A stretch of DNA of 64,000 nucleotides from an uncultured Anaerotignum sp. (lineage in GTDB: Bacteria > Bacillota > Clostridia > Lachnospirales > Anaerotignaceae): positions 1 to 64,000 of the forward strand of contig CAJTQX010000010.1 of NCBI GenBank assembly GCA_910578425.1, read 5' to 3'. Below the pieces are notes generated by a model. It was given only the letters and a program-made list of their open reading frames with translations, did no database searches and was not told the DNA's origin. Below are positions 1 through 8,225 of the stretch, piece after piece. A program made the translations under genes and the position numbers. Position 1 is the first letter of the stretch. Each line of letters opens with the position of its first letter.

Positions 1-45
1 CTCGGTTGGCTTTCCCCTGTTGAGTTCCTTGTCCAATATGTTTGA
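1..45 (+). CDS. Possible 3' end of a transposase (integrase-core type), partial
   Basis: The first 14 codons of the window are open and end at a TGA at 43-45. The peptide LGWLSPVEFLVQYV resembles the extreme C-terminus of DDE integrase-core transposases (IS3/IS481-like), which often end in an L-x-x-L-S/T-P-x-E-F/Y-L stretch. Only the tail is visible, so this is a recognition from a short motif and could be chance. A compact hairpin follows at 100-119. Confidence 0.35.
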   Translation, partial: LGWLSPVEFLVQYV

Positions 46-99
46 CAATCTTACACACAGGAAAAAACATTGCAACAAAACGCACCCCTCCCGCCCGCG

Positions 100-119
100 G
101 CATCCCGGACACGGGATGC
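100..119. terminator. Inverted repeat, possible rho-independent hairpin without a U-tract
   Basis: GCATCCCG and CGGGATGC face each other across the four bases GACA. No T-run follows on either strand, so it is a weak terminator candidate. Apart from this hairpin and the edge fragment, bases 46-299 show nothing I can name. Confidence 0.3.
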
Positions 120-299
120 AATCTTGAGAGAAATTATGCAAAGCCTGCGGCATATTTGATGAAATCCCGTCCTAAGCATCCCTGGCAGTGTAGTTTCCCG
201 CTCAGAAATGCTATATCCCAAAACTTTGCGGCATGGCGGCTTGAATATTTTGTATGTTTATACTGAAAATGGCTCCCTGTGCAGCTTGCAAAAAAATGC

Positions 300-328
300 T
301 TGCAATTCCGCCGTTTTTGTGGTATTGT
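300..328 (+). promoter_or_regulatory. Sigma-A promoter of the rpsF operon
   Basis: TTGCAA (300-305) and TATTGT (323-328) are separated by 17 bases, about 100 bases before the rpsF start. No other gene lies between. Confidence 0.55.
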
Positions 329-334
329 ATTCCA

Positions 335-428
335 AGCGTCGGTTTTTGTCCGGCGCAGTCAAATTCCTTGTTCTCCCCGCCGGAAGGCAAAGAGGAGAGC
401 CATAAGTCCAAAAGGAGGTGTAACCCAC
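335..428 (+). promoter_or_regulatory. rpsF 5' leader, candidate S6:S18 autoregulatory RNA
   Basis: The leader holds a GCGTCGG/CCGGCGC hairpin (336-356) and a GCC-GGAA-GGC hairpin flanked by pyrimidine- and purine-rich arms (about 373-405). Many bacteria carry an S6:S18-binding leader with a CCG motif before rpsF. I see CCG in the second hairpin, but I cannot prove that the fold matches the known motif. Confidence 0.3.
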
Positions 429-716
429 ATGAACAAGTACGAATTGGCACTGGTTTTGAATCCTAATCTGGATGACGAAGGCAAAACAGCGGAAGTAGCA
501 AAAATTCAGGCTACTCTGGAAAGATTCGGCGCGAAAATCGAAAAGGTTGACGACTGGGGCAAGAGAAAGCTTGCATACGAAATCCAGAAGGTAAACGAAG
601 GCTTCTACAGTTTTACAACATTCGAAGCACCCGCTTCCGCACCCGCTGAAATCGAAGCCCGTATGCGTATTATGGAAAACGTTCTGCGTTATCTCATTAT
701 CCGCAAAGACGCATAA
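429..716 (+). CDS. rpsF: 30S ribosomal protein S6
   Basis: This 95-residue protein is full length for bacterial S6. It starts MNKYELALVLNP, the usual N-terminal beta strand, and keeps the WGKRKLAYEIQK and FYSFTTFE segments of the ferredoxin-like fold. The start is fixed by an AAAGGAGG site six bases upstream of it; the frame is open further upstream but those codons have no ribosome-binding site. S6 binds S18 on the platform of the small subunit. It is the first gene of rpsF-ssb-rpsR, the order conserved across Firmicutes, and the leader may mediate autoregulation. Confidence 0.98.
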   Translation: MNKYELALVLNPNLDDEGKTAEVAKIQATLERFGAKIEKVDDWGKRKLAYEIQKVNEGFYSFTTFEAPASAPAEIEARMRIMENVLRYLIIRKDA

Positions 717-728
717 GGAGGCGGCAGT

Positions 729-1169
729 ATGAACAAAGTGATTTTGATGGGACGGCTGACGCGCGACCCTGAGGTGCGCTATACCCAGGGGAACGAACCG
801 CTTGCCGTAGCCAGATACACTTTGGCGGTTAACCGCCGTTTTAAGCGTCAGGGCGATCAGGACGCTGATTTTATCGGATGCGTCGCATTCGGCAAAACCG
901 GCGAATTTGCTGAAAAATATTTCAAAAAAGGCCAGATGGTCGGTGTAGTCGGTCGTTTGCAGGTTCGCAGCTGGGACGATAACGAGGGTAAAAAACGCTG
1001 GTCGACAGACGTTGTCGTGGAAGAACAGTATTTCGCGGAAAGCCGCTCCTCTTTCGAGAGCCACAGAGATTCCGCCCCCGCTCCCAGAGCCGCAGCGCAG
1101 TCCGCGCCTCCGTCCGATGGATTCTACCCCATCGACGAAAGCATCGAGGACGATGATCTGCCTTTCTAA
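729..1169 (+). CDS. ssb: Single-stranded DNA-binding protein
   Basis: The protein has 146 residues. An OB-fold occupies about residues 1-105 (MNKVILMGRLTRDPEVRY and the FIGCVAFGKTGEFAEKYFKKG segment read across in pieces), followed by a low-complexity Ser/Ala/Pro linker. The C-terminus ends in the acidic tip EDDDLPF, the universal docking site for SSB partners. It coats single strands during replication and repair. It lies 12 bases after rpsF behind an AGGAGG site and is co-transcribed with both ribosomal genes, the normal essential-SSB context in Firmicutes. Confidence 0.97.
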   Translation: MNKVILMGRLTRDPEVRYTQGNEPLAVARYTLAVNRRFKRQGDQDADFIGCVAFGKTGEFAEKYFKKGQMVGVVGRLQVRSWDDNEGKKRWSTDVVVEEQYFAESRSSFESHRDSAPAPRAAAQSAPPSDGFYPIDESIEDDDLPF

Positions 1170-1195
1170 AATAACCGGAAAAGGAGGATTCAGAC

Positions 1196-1426
1196 ATGAT
1201 TCAGAAAAAACGTGGCCGCAGGAAAAAACGCGTTTGCCAGTGCTGTGCAGATAAAGTAACAACTATTGATTACAAGGACGTAAGCAAGCTGAGAAGATAT
1301 GTTTCCGAACGGGGCAAAATTCTTCCCAGAAGAATTACAGGCAACTGCGCAAAGCATCAGAGAGCTTTGACAACAGCTATCAAGAGAGCAAGACACGTAT
1401 CCCTGATGCCTTACACACAGGATTAA
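1196..1426 (+). CDS. rpsR: 30S ribosomal protein S18, zinc-binding (C+) form
   Basis: This 76-residue protein has the conserved core VSKLRRYVSERGKILPRR and the C-terminal KRARHVSLMPY. Cys14, Cys17, Cys51 and His54 give a zinc-ligand set, so this is the zinc-containing form rather than a zinc-independent paralogue. It has a GGAGG site and is the last gene of the rpsF operon, ending just before a long terminator hairpin. Confidence 0.97.
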   Translation: MIQKKRGRRKKRVCQCCADKVTTIDYKDVSKLRRYVSERGKILPRRITGNCAKHQRALTTAIKRARHVSLMPYTQD

Positions 1427-1434
1427 GCAAAGTA

Positions 1435-1526
1435 AAAGACCCAGTTATGGGCGTTGCCATAAGAAATCAATGAAAAAGAAAAATTTGTTTTCTTATGTCA
1501 CACTGCCTTTATGGGTCTTTTTTTGT
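1435..1526. terminator. Long two-tier terminator between rpsR and the ATPase gene
   Basis: An outer stem AAAGACCCA/TGGGTCTTT ends in a run of T (1518-1526). An inner stem pairs ATAAGAAA with TTTCTTAT around an A-rich loop. It ends the rpsF operon, and being palindromic could also serve the convergent ATPase gene, which ends at 1534. Its core resembles that of the terminator at 12607-12703. Confidence 0.75.
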
Positions 1527-1533
1527 TGCTTTC

Positions 1534-4188
1534 TCAATGGGACTGTTCCCGCCGTCTGTCCAGCAGCCTGTCCTTCCATTTTTCCAGCTCTACCACAGGC
1601 AGAGGGACGAACGCCAGACCTGCCACAATCAGCCACTGCACCGCGGACAGAGGACAGACCCTGAATACTGCCGCCAGCGGCGCAAGCATGATAACGCCTG
1701 CCTGCAACGCCACGCCCGCCAGAAACGCGCCTACCAGAAACGGGTTGCCCAAAACGGATATATGGAACAGAGAGTGTTCCGTCCGCATATTAAACGCATG
1801 CACCAACTGCGAAAGCGAAAGCACCGCGAACGCCATTGTCCGCCCCACCGTATAACCCTGGCTATGGTCAAAATAAACATGTCCGATGCCAAACGCAAGC
1901 AGCGCAAGCATACCAATCATCATGCCCTCCACTGCAATCCGGCTCCCCATGCCGCCGCCAAACAGCGTTGCTTCCTGCTTTCGGGGCGGACGCTCCATCA
2001 CGTCCTTTTCCGCAGGGTCCAGCCCAAGTGCAATTGCCGGAAGGGAATCCGTTACAAGGTTCACCCACAAAAGCTGTATCGGCAGAAGGGGCGTCGCCCA
2101 GCCAAAGCACATTGCCGCAAATATGGTAATAATTTCTCCAATATTGCTGGAAAGCAGAAAATGTATCGCCTTGCGGATATTATCATAAATACTGCGCCCT
2201 TCGCGCACCGCCTCCACAATCGTGGCAAAATTATCGTCCGTCAGTATCATATCCGCCGCGCCTTTTGCAACCTCTGTTCCGTTTTTGCCCATCGCACAGC
2301 CAATGTCCGCCGCTTTCAGCGCGGGCGCGTCATTCACGCCATCTCCTGTCATGGCAACGATATGCCCGCCATTTTGGTACGCCTTCACAATACGTACTTT
2401 ATGCTCCGGCGCGACTCTCGCAAATACGGTACACCTTTTTGCTGCCTGTTCCAGCTCCTCATCTGTCAGCCTGTCCAGCTCCTGCCCTGTAATACAGCGG
2501 TCACCCTTCCGGAAAATTCCCAACCGCGCGGCAATCGCCTGTGCCGTCAGCGCATGGTCGCCCGTAATCATTACCGGACGTATCCCCGCCTTTTTGCAGA
2601 CGCCGACTGCTTCCGCCGCTTCTTCCCTCGGCGGATCTATCATGCCTGCCATACCCGCAAAAACCAAATCGTTTTCCAGGTATTCCGGTGAAAGATTTTT
2701 CGGTTCTTCTTCCCATTCCCGAAACGCCGCCGCAACAACACGCAACGCATTCGCTGCCATTTCACCGTTCAGCATGCGGACGCTGCTTTTACGCCCGCCT
2801 GTTAACGATGCCTGACCGGAACCGTCCAGACAGTGACTGCATTTTTCCAGCAGTATATCGGGCGCGCCCTTTGTTACGGAAAGCCATTTCCCTTCGGCAG
2901 TTTTATGCAGTGTCGTCATCAGTTTCCGTTCCGAAGAAAATGGAATTTCTCCTTTTCTGGGCATTTCCTGCCGCAGTTCCGCAAGGGAAAGTCCCGCTTC
3001 TTCCGCCGCCTCTGCCAACGCTTTTTCTGTCGGCTCCCCGAGGATTCGCCTGCCTTCCTTTTTGGCATCGTTGCAGAGTGCGAAAAGCATCAGTATAAAT
3101 TTTCTCTTTTCCATATCACGCTCCAGCGGACGACCAAGCCCCGCCATCTTTATGACCTTCATACGGTTCTGTGTCAGCGTTCCTGTTTTATCAGAACAGA
3201 TTACCTCCGCGCCGCCCAGTGTTTCCACCGCGGGCAGACGCCGGATAATGGTATTTCTTTGGGACATCCTCTGCATACCGATTGCCAGAACAATGGTGAC
3301 AATGGCGGGCAGACCTTCCGGAATTGCCGCCACAGCAAGACTGACGGAGGTCATAAACATCGCAAACGGTTCCTGATGGCGCAAAAGTCCCATTACGAAT
3401 ATCACACCGCAGACTGCCAGCGCGCCAACGCCCAGTGTTTTCCCCGTTTCACCCAGCTTTTTCTGCAAAGGCGTTTCGCTGTCCTCCTGTTCCGCAAGGA
3501 GCGCGGCAATCCGCCCGATTTCTGTATCCATGCCTGTTGCCGTAACGATAGCCCTGCCTGAACCGGAAAGGAGGTAACTGCCTGAAAGCACCATATTTTT
3601 TCGATCGCCAGGGGGCGTTTCTTCTGGCAGCAGCCCTTTTTCTTCTTTCTCCGCCGCAAGGGATTCCCCTGTAATCGCGCTTTCCTCCGTTTTCATGCCA
3701 TGATTTTCCAAAATACGTCCGTCCGCACAAATGTAATCCCCCGCGTGCAGGAGAAGGATATCCCCCTGCACAACGTCCTCTGCGGGAATTTCCTTTTCCT
3801 GCCCGCCGCGCAGCACGCGCGCTTTTGGTGCAGATAATTCTTTCAACGCCTCCAATGCTTTCTCCGCCCTGCTTTCCTGTATCACGCCAAGCAGACTGTT
3901 CAGCACGACAATACCGATGATAATTGCCGAATCCACAAAATCATTTTCGCCGTTCCAATAGGATACCGCGAACGAAACCGCCGCCGCCCCCAGCAGGAGC
4001 AGCACCATAAAATCATTGAACTGCGCCAGAAAGCGGCGCAGAAAACCGCCCTTCCCGCTATCCTGCTCCAGCCGGTTTTTCCCATGCTCTGCAAGGCGTT
4101 TCGCCGCCTGTTCCGGGGAAAGGCCATTGTTCAGGCTTGTCCGCAGGGCTTTCCCCACCTCAGAAAGGCTCATATGCCACCATTTCAT
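1534..4188 (-). CDS. P2A-type calcium-translocating P-type ATPase
   Basis: The 884-residue protein has the full SERCA/PMR1-like layout. The cation-ATPase N domain covers residues 1-60, the actuator has TGES at about 173-176, membrane segment 4 has PEGL at about 290-293, the phosphorylation motif DKTGTLT has Asp333, and the hinge motif is TGDGVNDAP. The C-terminal half holds the remaining membrane helices. The PEGL motif with no N-terminal metal-binding domain points to Ca2+ (or Mn2+) export rather than heavy metals. The first ATG is taken; a second at codon 6 is possible. The gene is convergent with rpsR, and a tiny ORF overlaps its start by four bases. Confidence 0.9.
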   Translation of the reverse strand: MKWWHMSLSEVGKALRTSLNNGLSPEQAAKRLAEHGKNRLEQDSGKGGFLRRFLAQFNDFMVLLLLGAAAVSFAVSYWNGENDFVDSAIIIGIVVLNSLLGVIQESRAEKALEALKELSAPKARVLRGGQEKEIPAEDVVQGDILLLHAGDYICADGRILENHGMKTEESAITGESLAAEKEEKGLLPEETPPGDRKNMVLSGSYLLSGSGRAIVTATGMDTEIGRIAALLAEQEDSETPLQKKLGETGKTLGVGALAVCGVIFVMGLLRHQEPFAMFMTSVSLAVAAIPEGLPAIVTIVLAIGMQRMSQRNTIIRRLPAVETLGGAEVICSDKTGTLTQNRMKVIKMAGLGRPLERDMEKRKFILMLFALCNDAKKEGRRILGEPTEKALAEAAEEAGLSLAELRQEMPRKGEIPFSSERKLMTTLHKTAEGKWLSVTKGAPDILLEKCSHCLDGSGQASLTGGRKSSVRMLNGEMAANALRVVAAAFREWEEEPKNLSPEYLENDLVFAGMAGMIDPPREEAAEAVGVCKKAGIRPVMITGDHALTAQAIAARLGIFRKGDRCITGQELDRLTDEELEQAAKRCTVFARVAPEHKVRIVKAYQNGGHIVAMTGDGVNDAPALKAADIGCAMGKNGTEVAKGAADMILTDDNFATIVEAVREGRSIYDNIRKAIHFLLSSNIGEIITIFAAMCFGWATPLLPIQLLWVNLVTDSLPAIALGLDPAEKDVMERPPRKQEATLFGGGMGSRIAVEGMMIGMLALLAFGIGHVYFDHSQGYTVGRTMAFAVLSLSQLVHAFNMRTEHSLFHISVLGNPFLVGAFLAGVALQAGVIMLAPLAAVFRVCPLSAVQWLIVAGLAFVPLPVVELEKWKDRLLDRRREQSH

Positions 4189-4265
4189 ACTTTCTCACCC
4201 ATTCCTCTGCCGTATTTTTCAGACGCCCATTCGCCAGACGTCCCAGGTTTGTCCTTCTTTTTCAT
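4185..4265 (-). CDS. Candidate 26-residue upstream ORF overlapping the ATPase start
   Basis: An ORF MKKKDKPGTSGEWASEKYGR... of 26 codons ends in ATGA, whose ATG is the ATPase start, which is the geometry of translational coupling. There is no good ribosome-binding site before its ATG; the nearest is GGGGAG, 13 bases away. The start lies inside TCCTCATAGATATGAA, a 16-base string also found at the spoIIP start. It may be a leader peptide or simply promoter DNA. Confidence 0.25.
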   Translation of the reverse strand: MKKKDKPGTSGEWASEKYGRGMGEKV

Positions 4266-4328
4266 ATCTATGAGGACACTCCCCAAAAAAGACCTCACGC
4301 ATAGGATAACAGCAGGAGGTGTTTCCCT

Positions 4329-4907
4329 ATGTTCTTTTCCGTACTGCTCGCACTGTCGCTCAGCGTGGACGCTCTTGGCATCGGGCTTGCCTATGGTCTG
4401 CGGCGCATTTCGTTCCCCCCGCTTTCACAGCTCTTGCTGGCTGCTGAAACATTTCTGATGATGGAAGCATTTCTGCTGCTGGGCGGACTGCTGTCTCAGT
4501 TTGTGCCGCAGGGTCTGGCAGAACGGGCGGGGCAGGGTTTTCTGCTTTTATTCGGGATATGGCTCTGCCTGCAGGGTTTGGGGCAAAAAAAAGAAGCGGA
4601 TTCTCCGCTTGCTGCCGTCCACGCACCTTCACGCTGTGATAAAAACGAATCCTCCGTGTTGGAGCCGGCAGAAACCATCCTGCTCGGGTTTATTCTTTCC
4701 ATTGATTCCTTTGCCATCGGCCTGAGCGCGGCGGTTTCCGGTATGGCTGTGGACTTTCTGCCGCTGTTTGCCGCATTGTTCCAGACGGCGTTCCTTTCCA
4801 TCGGGGCATACATGGGCGCAAAGCTCACGCGGCTCTCCGGCACAAGGGAAAATCTCTGGTCACTGCTTTCGGGCGGGATACTCATTTGTATCGCACTCCT
4901 GCAATAA
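4329..4907 (+). CDS. ytaF: YtaF-like sporulation membrane protein (MntP/YtaF family)
   Basis: The 192-residue membrane protein is built as two related three-helix halves. Each begins with an acidic SxDALGIGLAYG- or SIDSFAIGLSAA-type helix, the hallmark of the MntP/YtaF family. The loop between halves is hydrophilic (about residues 85-115). MntP members export manganese; the YtaF branch occurs in spore formers and its transported ion is not settled. An AGGAGG site precedes the ATG. It diverges from the ATPase gene, so the two may share an ion-related theme, but no yybP-ykoY manganese riboswitch is present in the 140-base gap. Confidence 0.75.
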   Translation: MFFSVLLALSLSVDALGIGLAYGLRRISFPPLSQLLLAAETFLMMEAFLLLGGLLSQFVPQGLAERAGQGFLLLFGIWLCLQGLGQKKEADSPLAAVHAPSRCDKNESSVLEPAETILLGFILSIDSFAIGLSAAVSGMAVDFLPLFAALFQTAFLSIGAYMGAKLTRLSGTRENLWSLLSGGILICIALLQ

Positions 4908-4918
4908 TAAACATAAAA

Positions 4919-4941
4919 AGGGCGCGCCTCCGGCACGCCCT
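4919..4941. terminator. GC-rich hairpin between ytaF and the convergent dnaC-like gene
   Basis: AGGGCG and CGCCCT pair across GCGCCTCCGGCA. A-runs lie upstream (4914-4918), giving a U-tract for the minus-strand transcript. It probably terminates the leftward operon that ends at 4948. Confidence 0.6.
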
Positions 4942-4947
4942 CAGCAT

Positions 4948-5937
4948 TTATTTCTGATATTTTTTCTTCATACGCATATCTTCGCCAAAAAATTTCATTA
5001 CGGTGTATTCCCCAATCAGGCGGGACATCACCCTGTCAGAATACTGATCCATCAGCGCGGGAATCTCAAGATTCGTTGAAATCACTACCGGCTTTTTCCG
5101 CAGCTTTCTGTCATTGATGATGCGGAACAGTTCCGAAGCCGTAAAAACTGTAGAAAATTCCGTACCCAAGTCGTCAATGATGAGCAGGTCGGCGTCCAGC
5201 AGTTCTTCGTCCCATTCTGTCCGTTCCTCATCCTCACTCCGCCCAAAACGCATTTCCTCCAGTTGCCTGAACATCTGCCCTGCTGTCAGGTAAAGTACAG
5301 TTTTGCCGCGCTCCAAAACGTCCTTTGCAATACAGTTGCAGAGAAAGGTTTTGCCGCGCCCTGTGCCGCCGTAAAGCAGCAGGTTTCCGCCGGTAAAATC
5401 CTCCGCAAATGCCATTGCCGTTTTCAGGTTTTTCTGCGCGTTTTCCTTCGGAGATGCGCCCTCCTCCGGAACGACTTCACTGCTGAACAGCCTTAAATCG
5501 AACGTATCGAAATTTTCCAGCCGTATGACGTCCCTGACGTTGGACTGGTCATAGAGCCTGTCCATCACACGCCGTTTCAGGCAGACACATGGGCTGTCCG
5601 CAATGTAGCCCGTATCATGGCATTTTTCACAGTCATACTCCATTTCCAGAACGCGCGGGGAAATTCCCGACGCCGAAAAAATTTCCAGCTGTTCCGCCGC
5701 AAGTTTGTGCTGGCGTTCCTTTAGTTCCTGCACCGCCCTCTCAATCCCCTCCGGACTGTTCAGCGCGGCCCTTGCCGCAGAAATACCCAGCAGAGAAAGT
5801 TCTTCCTCAATCTCCGCAAGGCGCGGAAATCTTTCATAAAGGCTTTCCTTTCTCTCGCGCAGTTCCGACGCTTTTTGGGTGCGCAGCGCGTCATATTCCC
5901 GCAAAATTTCCCGATATATCTGCGTCCTTGTCGCCAA
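4948..5937 (-). CDS. dnaC: DnaC/DnaI-like AAA+ ATPase, helicase loader
   Basis: The 329-residue protein has an N-terminal helical region (about 1-105). A Cys cluster, CEKCHDTGY then CVCLKRR, sits at about residues 113-135 and resembles the zinc-binding element of DnaI-type loaders. Then follow Walker A GGTGRGKTF (about 188) and Walker B LLIIDDLG (about 250). It would load the replicative helicase onto DNA. It lies 15 bases downstream of a DnaD-domain gene in one operon, the usual primosome pair of Clostridia. IstB-type transposition helpers share the ATPase core, but no transposase is adjacent. Confidence 0.88.
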   Translation of the reverse strand: MATRTQIYREILREYDALRTQKASELRERKESLYERFPRLAEIEEELSLLGISAARAALNSPEGIERAVQELKERQHKLAAEQLEIFSASGISPRVLEMEYDCEKCHDTGYIADSPCVCLKRRVMDRLYDQSNVRDVIRLENFDTFDLRLFSSEVVPEEGASPKENAQKNLKTAMAFAEDFTGGNLLLYGGTGRGKTFLCNCIAKDVLERGKTVLYLTAGQMFRQLEEMRFGRSEDEERTEWDEELLDADLLIIDDLGTEFSTVFTASELFRIINDRKLRKKPVVISTNLEIPALMDQYSDRVMSRLIGEYTVMKFFGEDMRMKKKYQK

Positions 5938-5952
5938 ATTCCTCGCCTCCCG

Positions 5953-6948
5953 TTATCTTTTCCTCCGCTGTTCCCGTTCCAGCCGCTCAATTTCCGCAAA
6001 ATCCCACTCGCTTTGCGTATAATTGATAAATTTATTTTGTCTTGCCGCGGGCTTTTTCCGGGGCGTTTCTCCGGCAGACTTCTGTTCCATGAACTTCTGC
6101 GCACTGCCTGCCTTTTTCGCTGCAAAAGCCTCATCCAGCGCGGCAATATCCGCAGACGTTTTTACGCCCGCGTCCCGCCACTGCCGCAGTATGCTGTCTG
6201 CATAGGGAAAGCTGGGCTTGCCCGTCTGCAAAACTGTCCGTTCACACGCCGTCTGCACCAGCTCCAAAGGCAGGCCGTATTCCTTCAGCCATTTTTTGAT
6301 ATAGCTTTCTTCTGCCGCAACAGGCATGCGATTTCCCTGCCCAAACGCCCGCAAAACCACACGAAATCCTGTTTTTCGCAATTCGATGTATTCCGCCGCC
6401 TTTTCTGCTGTATCAATGCCTTCCTCCGCCCAGCCCAGCGCGACTTTCTCAATATAACGCATTCCATAGTGTCCGTTGGAAACGCAGTAGGAAATCAGAA
6501 GGTCGATAACATCTATCGGAAGGCCAAGCCAGTCATGAAAGCTGAACAGCAGACTCATATCCTGCTGGGAAAGGAATTTCCCCAGCTTTTGCGACGCTGA
6601 TTCAAACAGCCGCCGCACCTCCTGGTGCTTCATATATTCCGCCAGCTCTGCCGGAGCATAGTCGGGGCGTGAAGATGCAGGCAGCAGCTTTTTTACCGCC
6701 GGCTCTGCTATTGCTCTCTCTTTTGGCCTCGCTGCTGATTCCGCCGCTGTTTTCTGCAAAAATCCTCTGTCTTTCCAATATGCCCACGCCCGCAGAACAT
6801 CACTTTCCAGCGCGCCCAGTTTCGCCGCAATCTCCGCAGAACTGCCGCCACAGGCAAGCGTCATCAGGTAAACGGAAACATAAAGAGGAGGAGCTGACGG
6901 CAGCTCCTTCTCAATAAAATCCCTGCTGATTTGGATTTCTTCCGCCAT
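5953..6948 (-). CDS. dnaD: DnaD-domain replication-initiation protein
   Basis: The 331-residue protein has an N-terminal winged-helix-like region with a FL..AAE wing (residues 1-85) and two DnaD-like helical repeats. In the first, LGKFLSQQDMSLLFSFHDWL is followed by GLPIDVIDLLISYCVSNG; the second contains WLKEYGLPLELVQTACERT. The last residues are basic. DnaD and DnaC-like proteins act together in primosome assembly, matching the gene pair. The ATG at 6948 is chosen because GGGGAGGG stands five bases before it; an upstream ATG at 6966 lacks a site. Confidence 0.88.
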   Translation of the reverse strand: MAEEIQISRDFIEKELPSAPPLYVSVYLMTLACGGSSAEIAAKLGALESDVLRAWAYWKDRGFLQKTAAESAARPKERAIAEPAVKKLLPASSRPDYAPAELAEYMKHQEVRRLFESASQKLGKFLSQQDMSLLFSFHDWLGLPIDVIDLLISYCVSNGHYGMRYIEKVALGWAEEGIDTAEKAAEYIELRKTGFRVVLRAFGQGNRMPVAAEESYIKKWLKEYGLPLELVQTACERTVLQTGKPSFPYADSILRQWRDAGVKTSADIAALDEAFAAKKAGSAQKFMEQKSAGETPRKKPAARQNKFINYTQSEWDFAEIERLEREQRRKR

Positions 6949-6972
6949 ATTCCCTCCCCTTTCCATTCGGCA

Positions 6973-8010
6973 TCATTGATTTCTGTTTTTGATATGTGCG
7001 TTAAAGTAATAGATAATAAAGCTCAAAACAATTACCGTCAACAATACGACAACAATTGTCCGCGAATCCTTAAAGCTGATAAAAATTGCCGAAAGCCCCA
7101 AAAACAGGCTGATAGCATACAGAATCAGAACTGCCTGACGCTGGGAAAAGCCTCTGTCAATCAGCCTGTGATGCAGGTGACCTCTGTCCGCCTGCATGAT
7201 AGGCTGGTGCTTCGCCATACGCCGCAGCATCGCAAAAATCGTATCAAATACAGGCAGACCAACGCAAAGCACACTGACAATCAGCGCGAGCAGGGCATAA
7301 CCTTTGAACACGCCAAGGATACTCGTCACCGCAAGCACAAAGCCCAAAAACGTTGAACCGGTATCGCCCATGAATATCTCCGCCGGATTGAAATTGCGCG
7401 GCAGAAAACCAAGACAGGCACCAGCCAGCGCGGCCGTTAAAGCAACCGCTGTCGTGCTGCCAGTCATAATGCAGAGCACCATCAGACTCAGCGCGGCAAT
7501 GGAAGAAACGCCTGCCGCGAGTCCATCCAGACCGTCAATCAGGTTGACCGCATTCGTCAGCCCGACAATCCAGACCAGTGTAATCGGCACGCTGAATTTC
7601 TGTAGCGCGGCGGTAACCGGCCAAAGCACAACCTGTATCCGCACGCCGGAAAAAATGACGATAAGCGCGGCCAATATCTGTACGCAGAACTTGAGCTTTG
7701 CGGGCAGGTTTTTAATGTCATCCAGCATGCCCAATCCGGCAATCAGCAGCGCGCCTGTCAGAAAGCCCGCCAGCTGCCTGCCGTTCATGCTTTTATCGTA
7801 ATGGTATACCATCAATACCGTCAGCACAAAGCCCAGCACAATCGCAATGCCGCCCATACGGGGCATTGCCTTTTTATGCACGCCGCGGTCTTTGGGGTAA
7901 TCAATCGCGCCCCATTTAACAGACAGCCATTTCGCGAACGGCGTTGTCACCAGCGTAATGGCAAACGCGCAGGCAAATGCCGCGATATACAACAACCAGT
8001 TATGTTCCAT
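6973..8010 (-). CDS. tagO: Undecaprenyl-phosphate N-acetylhexosamine-1-phosphate transferase (TagO/WecA type)
   Basis: This 345-residue polytopic protein (about 11 helices) belongs to glycosyltransferase family 4. Characteristic motifs are HKKAMPRMGGIAI near residue 45, LDDIKNLPAKLKF near 95, NAVNLIDGLDGLAAG near 155, FMGDTGSTFLG near 210 and GHLHHRLIDRG near 275. It links a sugar phosphate to the undecaprenyl carrier at the start of teichoic-acid or other cell-wall glycan synthesis. MraY is unlikely because the WecA-type HLHHRL loop is present. It lies downstream of upp and rpiB, an order seen in other Firmicutes. Confidence 0.9.
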   Translation of the reverse strand: MEHNWLLYIAAFACAFAITLVTTPFAKWLSVKWGAIDYPKDRGVHKKAMPRMGGIAIVLGFVLTVLMVYHYDKSMNGRQLAGFLTGALLIAGLGMLDDIKNLPAKLKFCVQILAALIVIFSGVRIQVVLWPVTAALQKFSVPITLVWIVGLTNAVNLIDGLDGLAAGVSSIAALSLMVLCIMTGSTTAVALTAALAGACLGFLPRNFNPAEIFMGDTGSTFLGFVLAVTSILGVFKGYALLALIVSVLCVGLPVFDTIFAMLRRMAKHQPIMQADRGHLHHRLIDRGFSQRQAVLILYAISLFLGLSAIFISFKDSRTIVVVLLTVIVLSFIIYYFNAHIKNRNQ

Positions 8011-8039
8011 CTAAAAATTCTCCTTCCGGAATGAGAAGA

Positions 8040-8114
8040 TCCTGGAGGCCCTGCCTCCAAACCTCCGCAAGGGGTTTCCCCCCTGACCCGTTTGCCAGCC
8101 GCAGGAATGCGTCT
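8040..8114 (+). repeat. Family A triple-hairpin repeat, copy A1 (divergent)
   Basis: Stem 1 is GGAGGCCCTGCCTCC; stem 2 is CAAGGGG...CCCCCTG; then the fixed word GACCCGTTTGCC and a degenerate third stem. It occupies the 215-base gap between tagO and upp; the rest of that gap (8115-8225) shows nothing clear. Confidence 0.6.
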
Positions 8115-8225
8115 GGAAATTTCCATATCTGGGATTTCTCCCAAACCGACAGAATCCGTACCCTTCATATTTCAAAAATAATAGACTGGCCGACTCAAAC
8201 AGGGTTTCCTTTTGGCTTTCGTTCC

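Noticed and set aside
258..1262. 334-residue minus-strand ORF opposite rpsF and ssb
   Set aside because: It is antisense to three highly conserved genes, has no ribosome-binding site and no recognisable domain; a high-GC shadow.
1495..2691. Long plus-strand ORF opposite the ATPase
   Set aside because: Arg/His/Cys-rich nonsense typical of an antisense frame; the ATPase motifs on the other strand are unambiguous.
4189..4328. Manganese (yybP-ykoY) riboswitch between the ATPase and ytaF
   Set aside because: The gene pair made it plausible, but the gap is short and lacks the conserved blocks.
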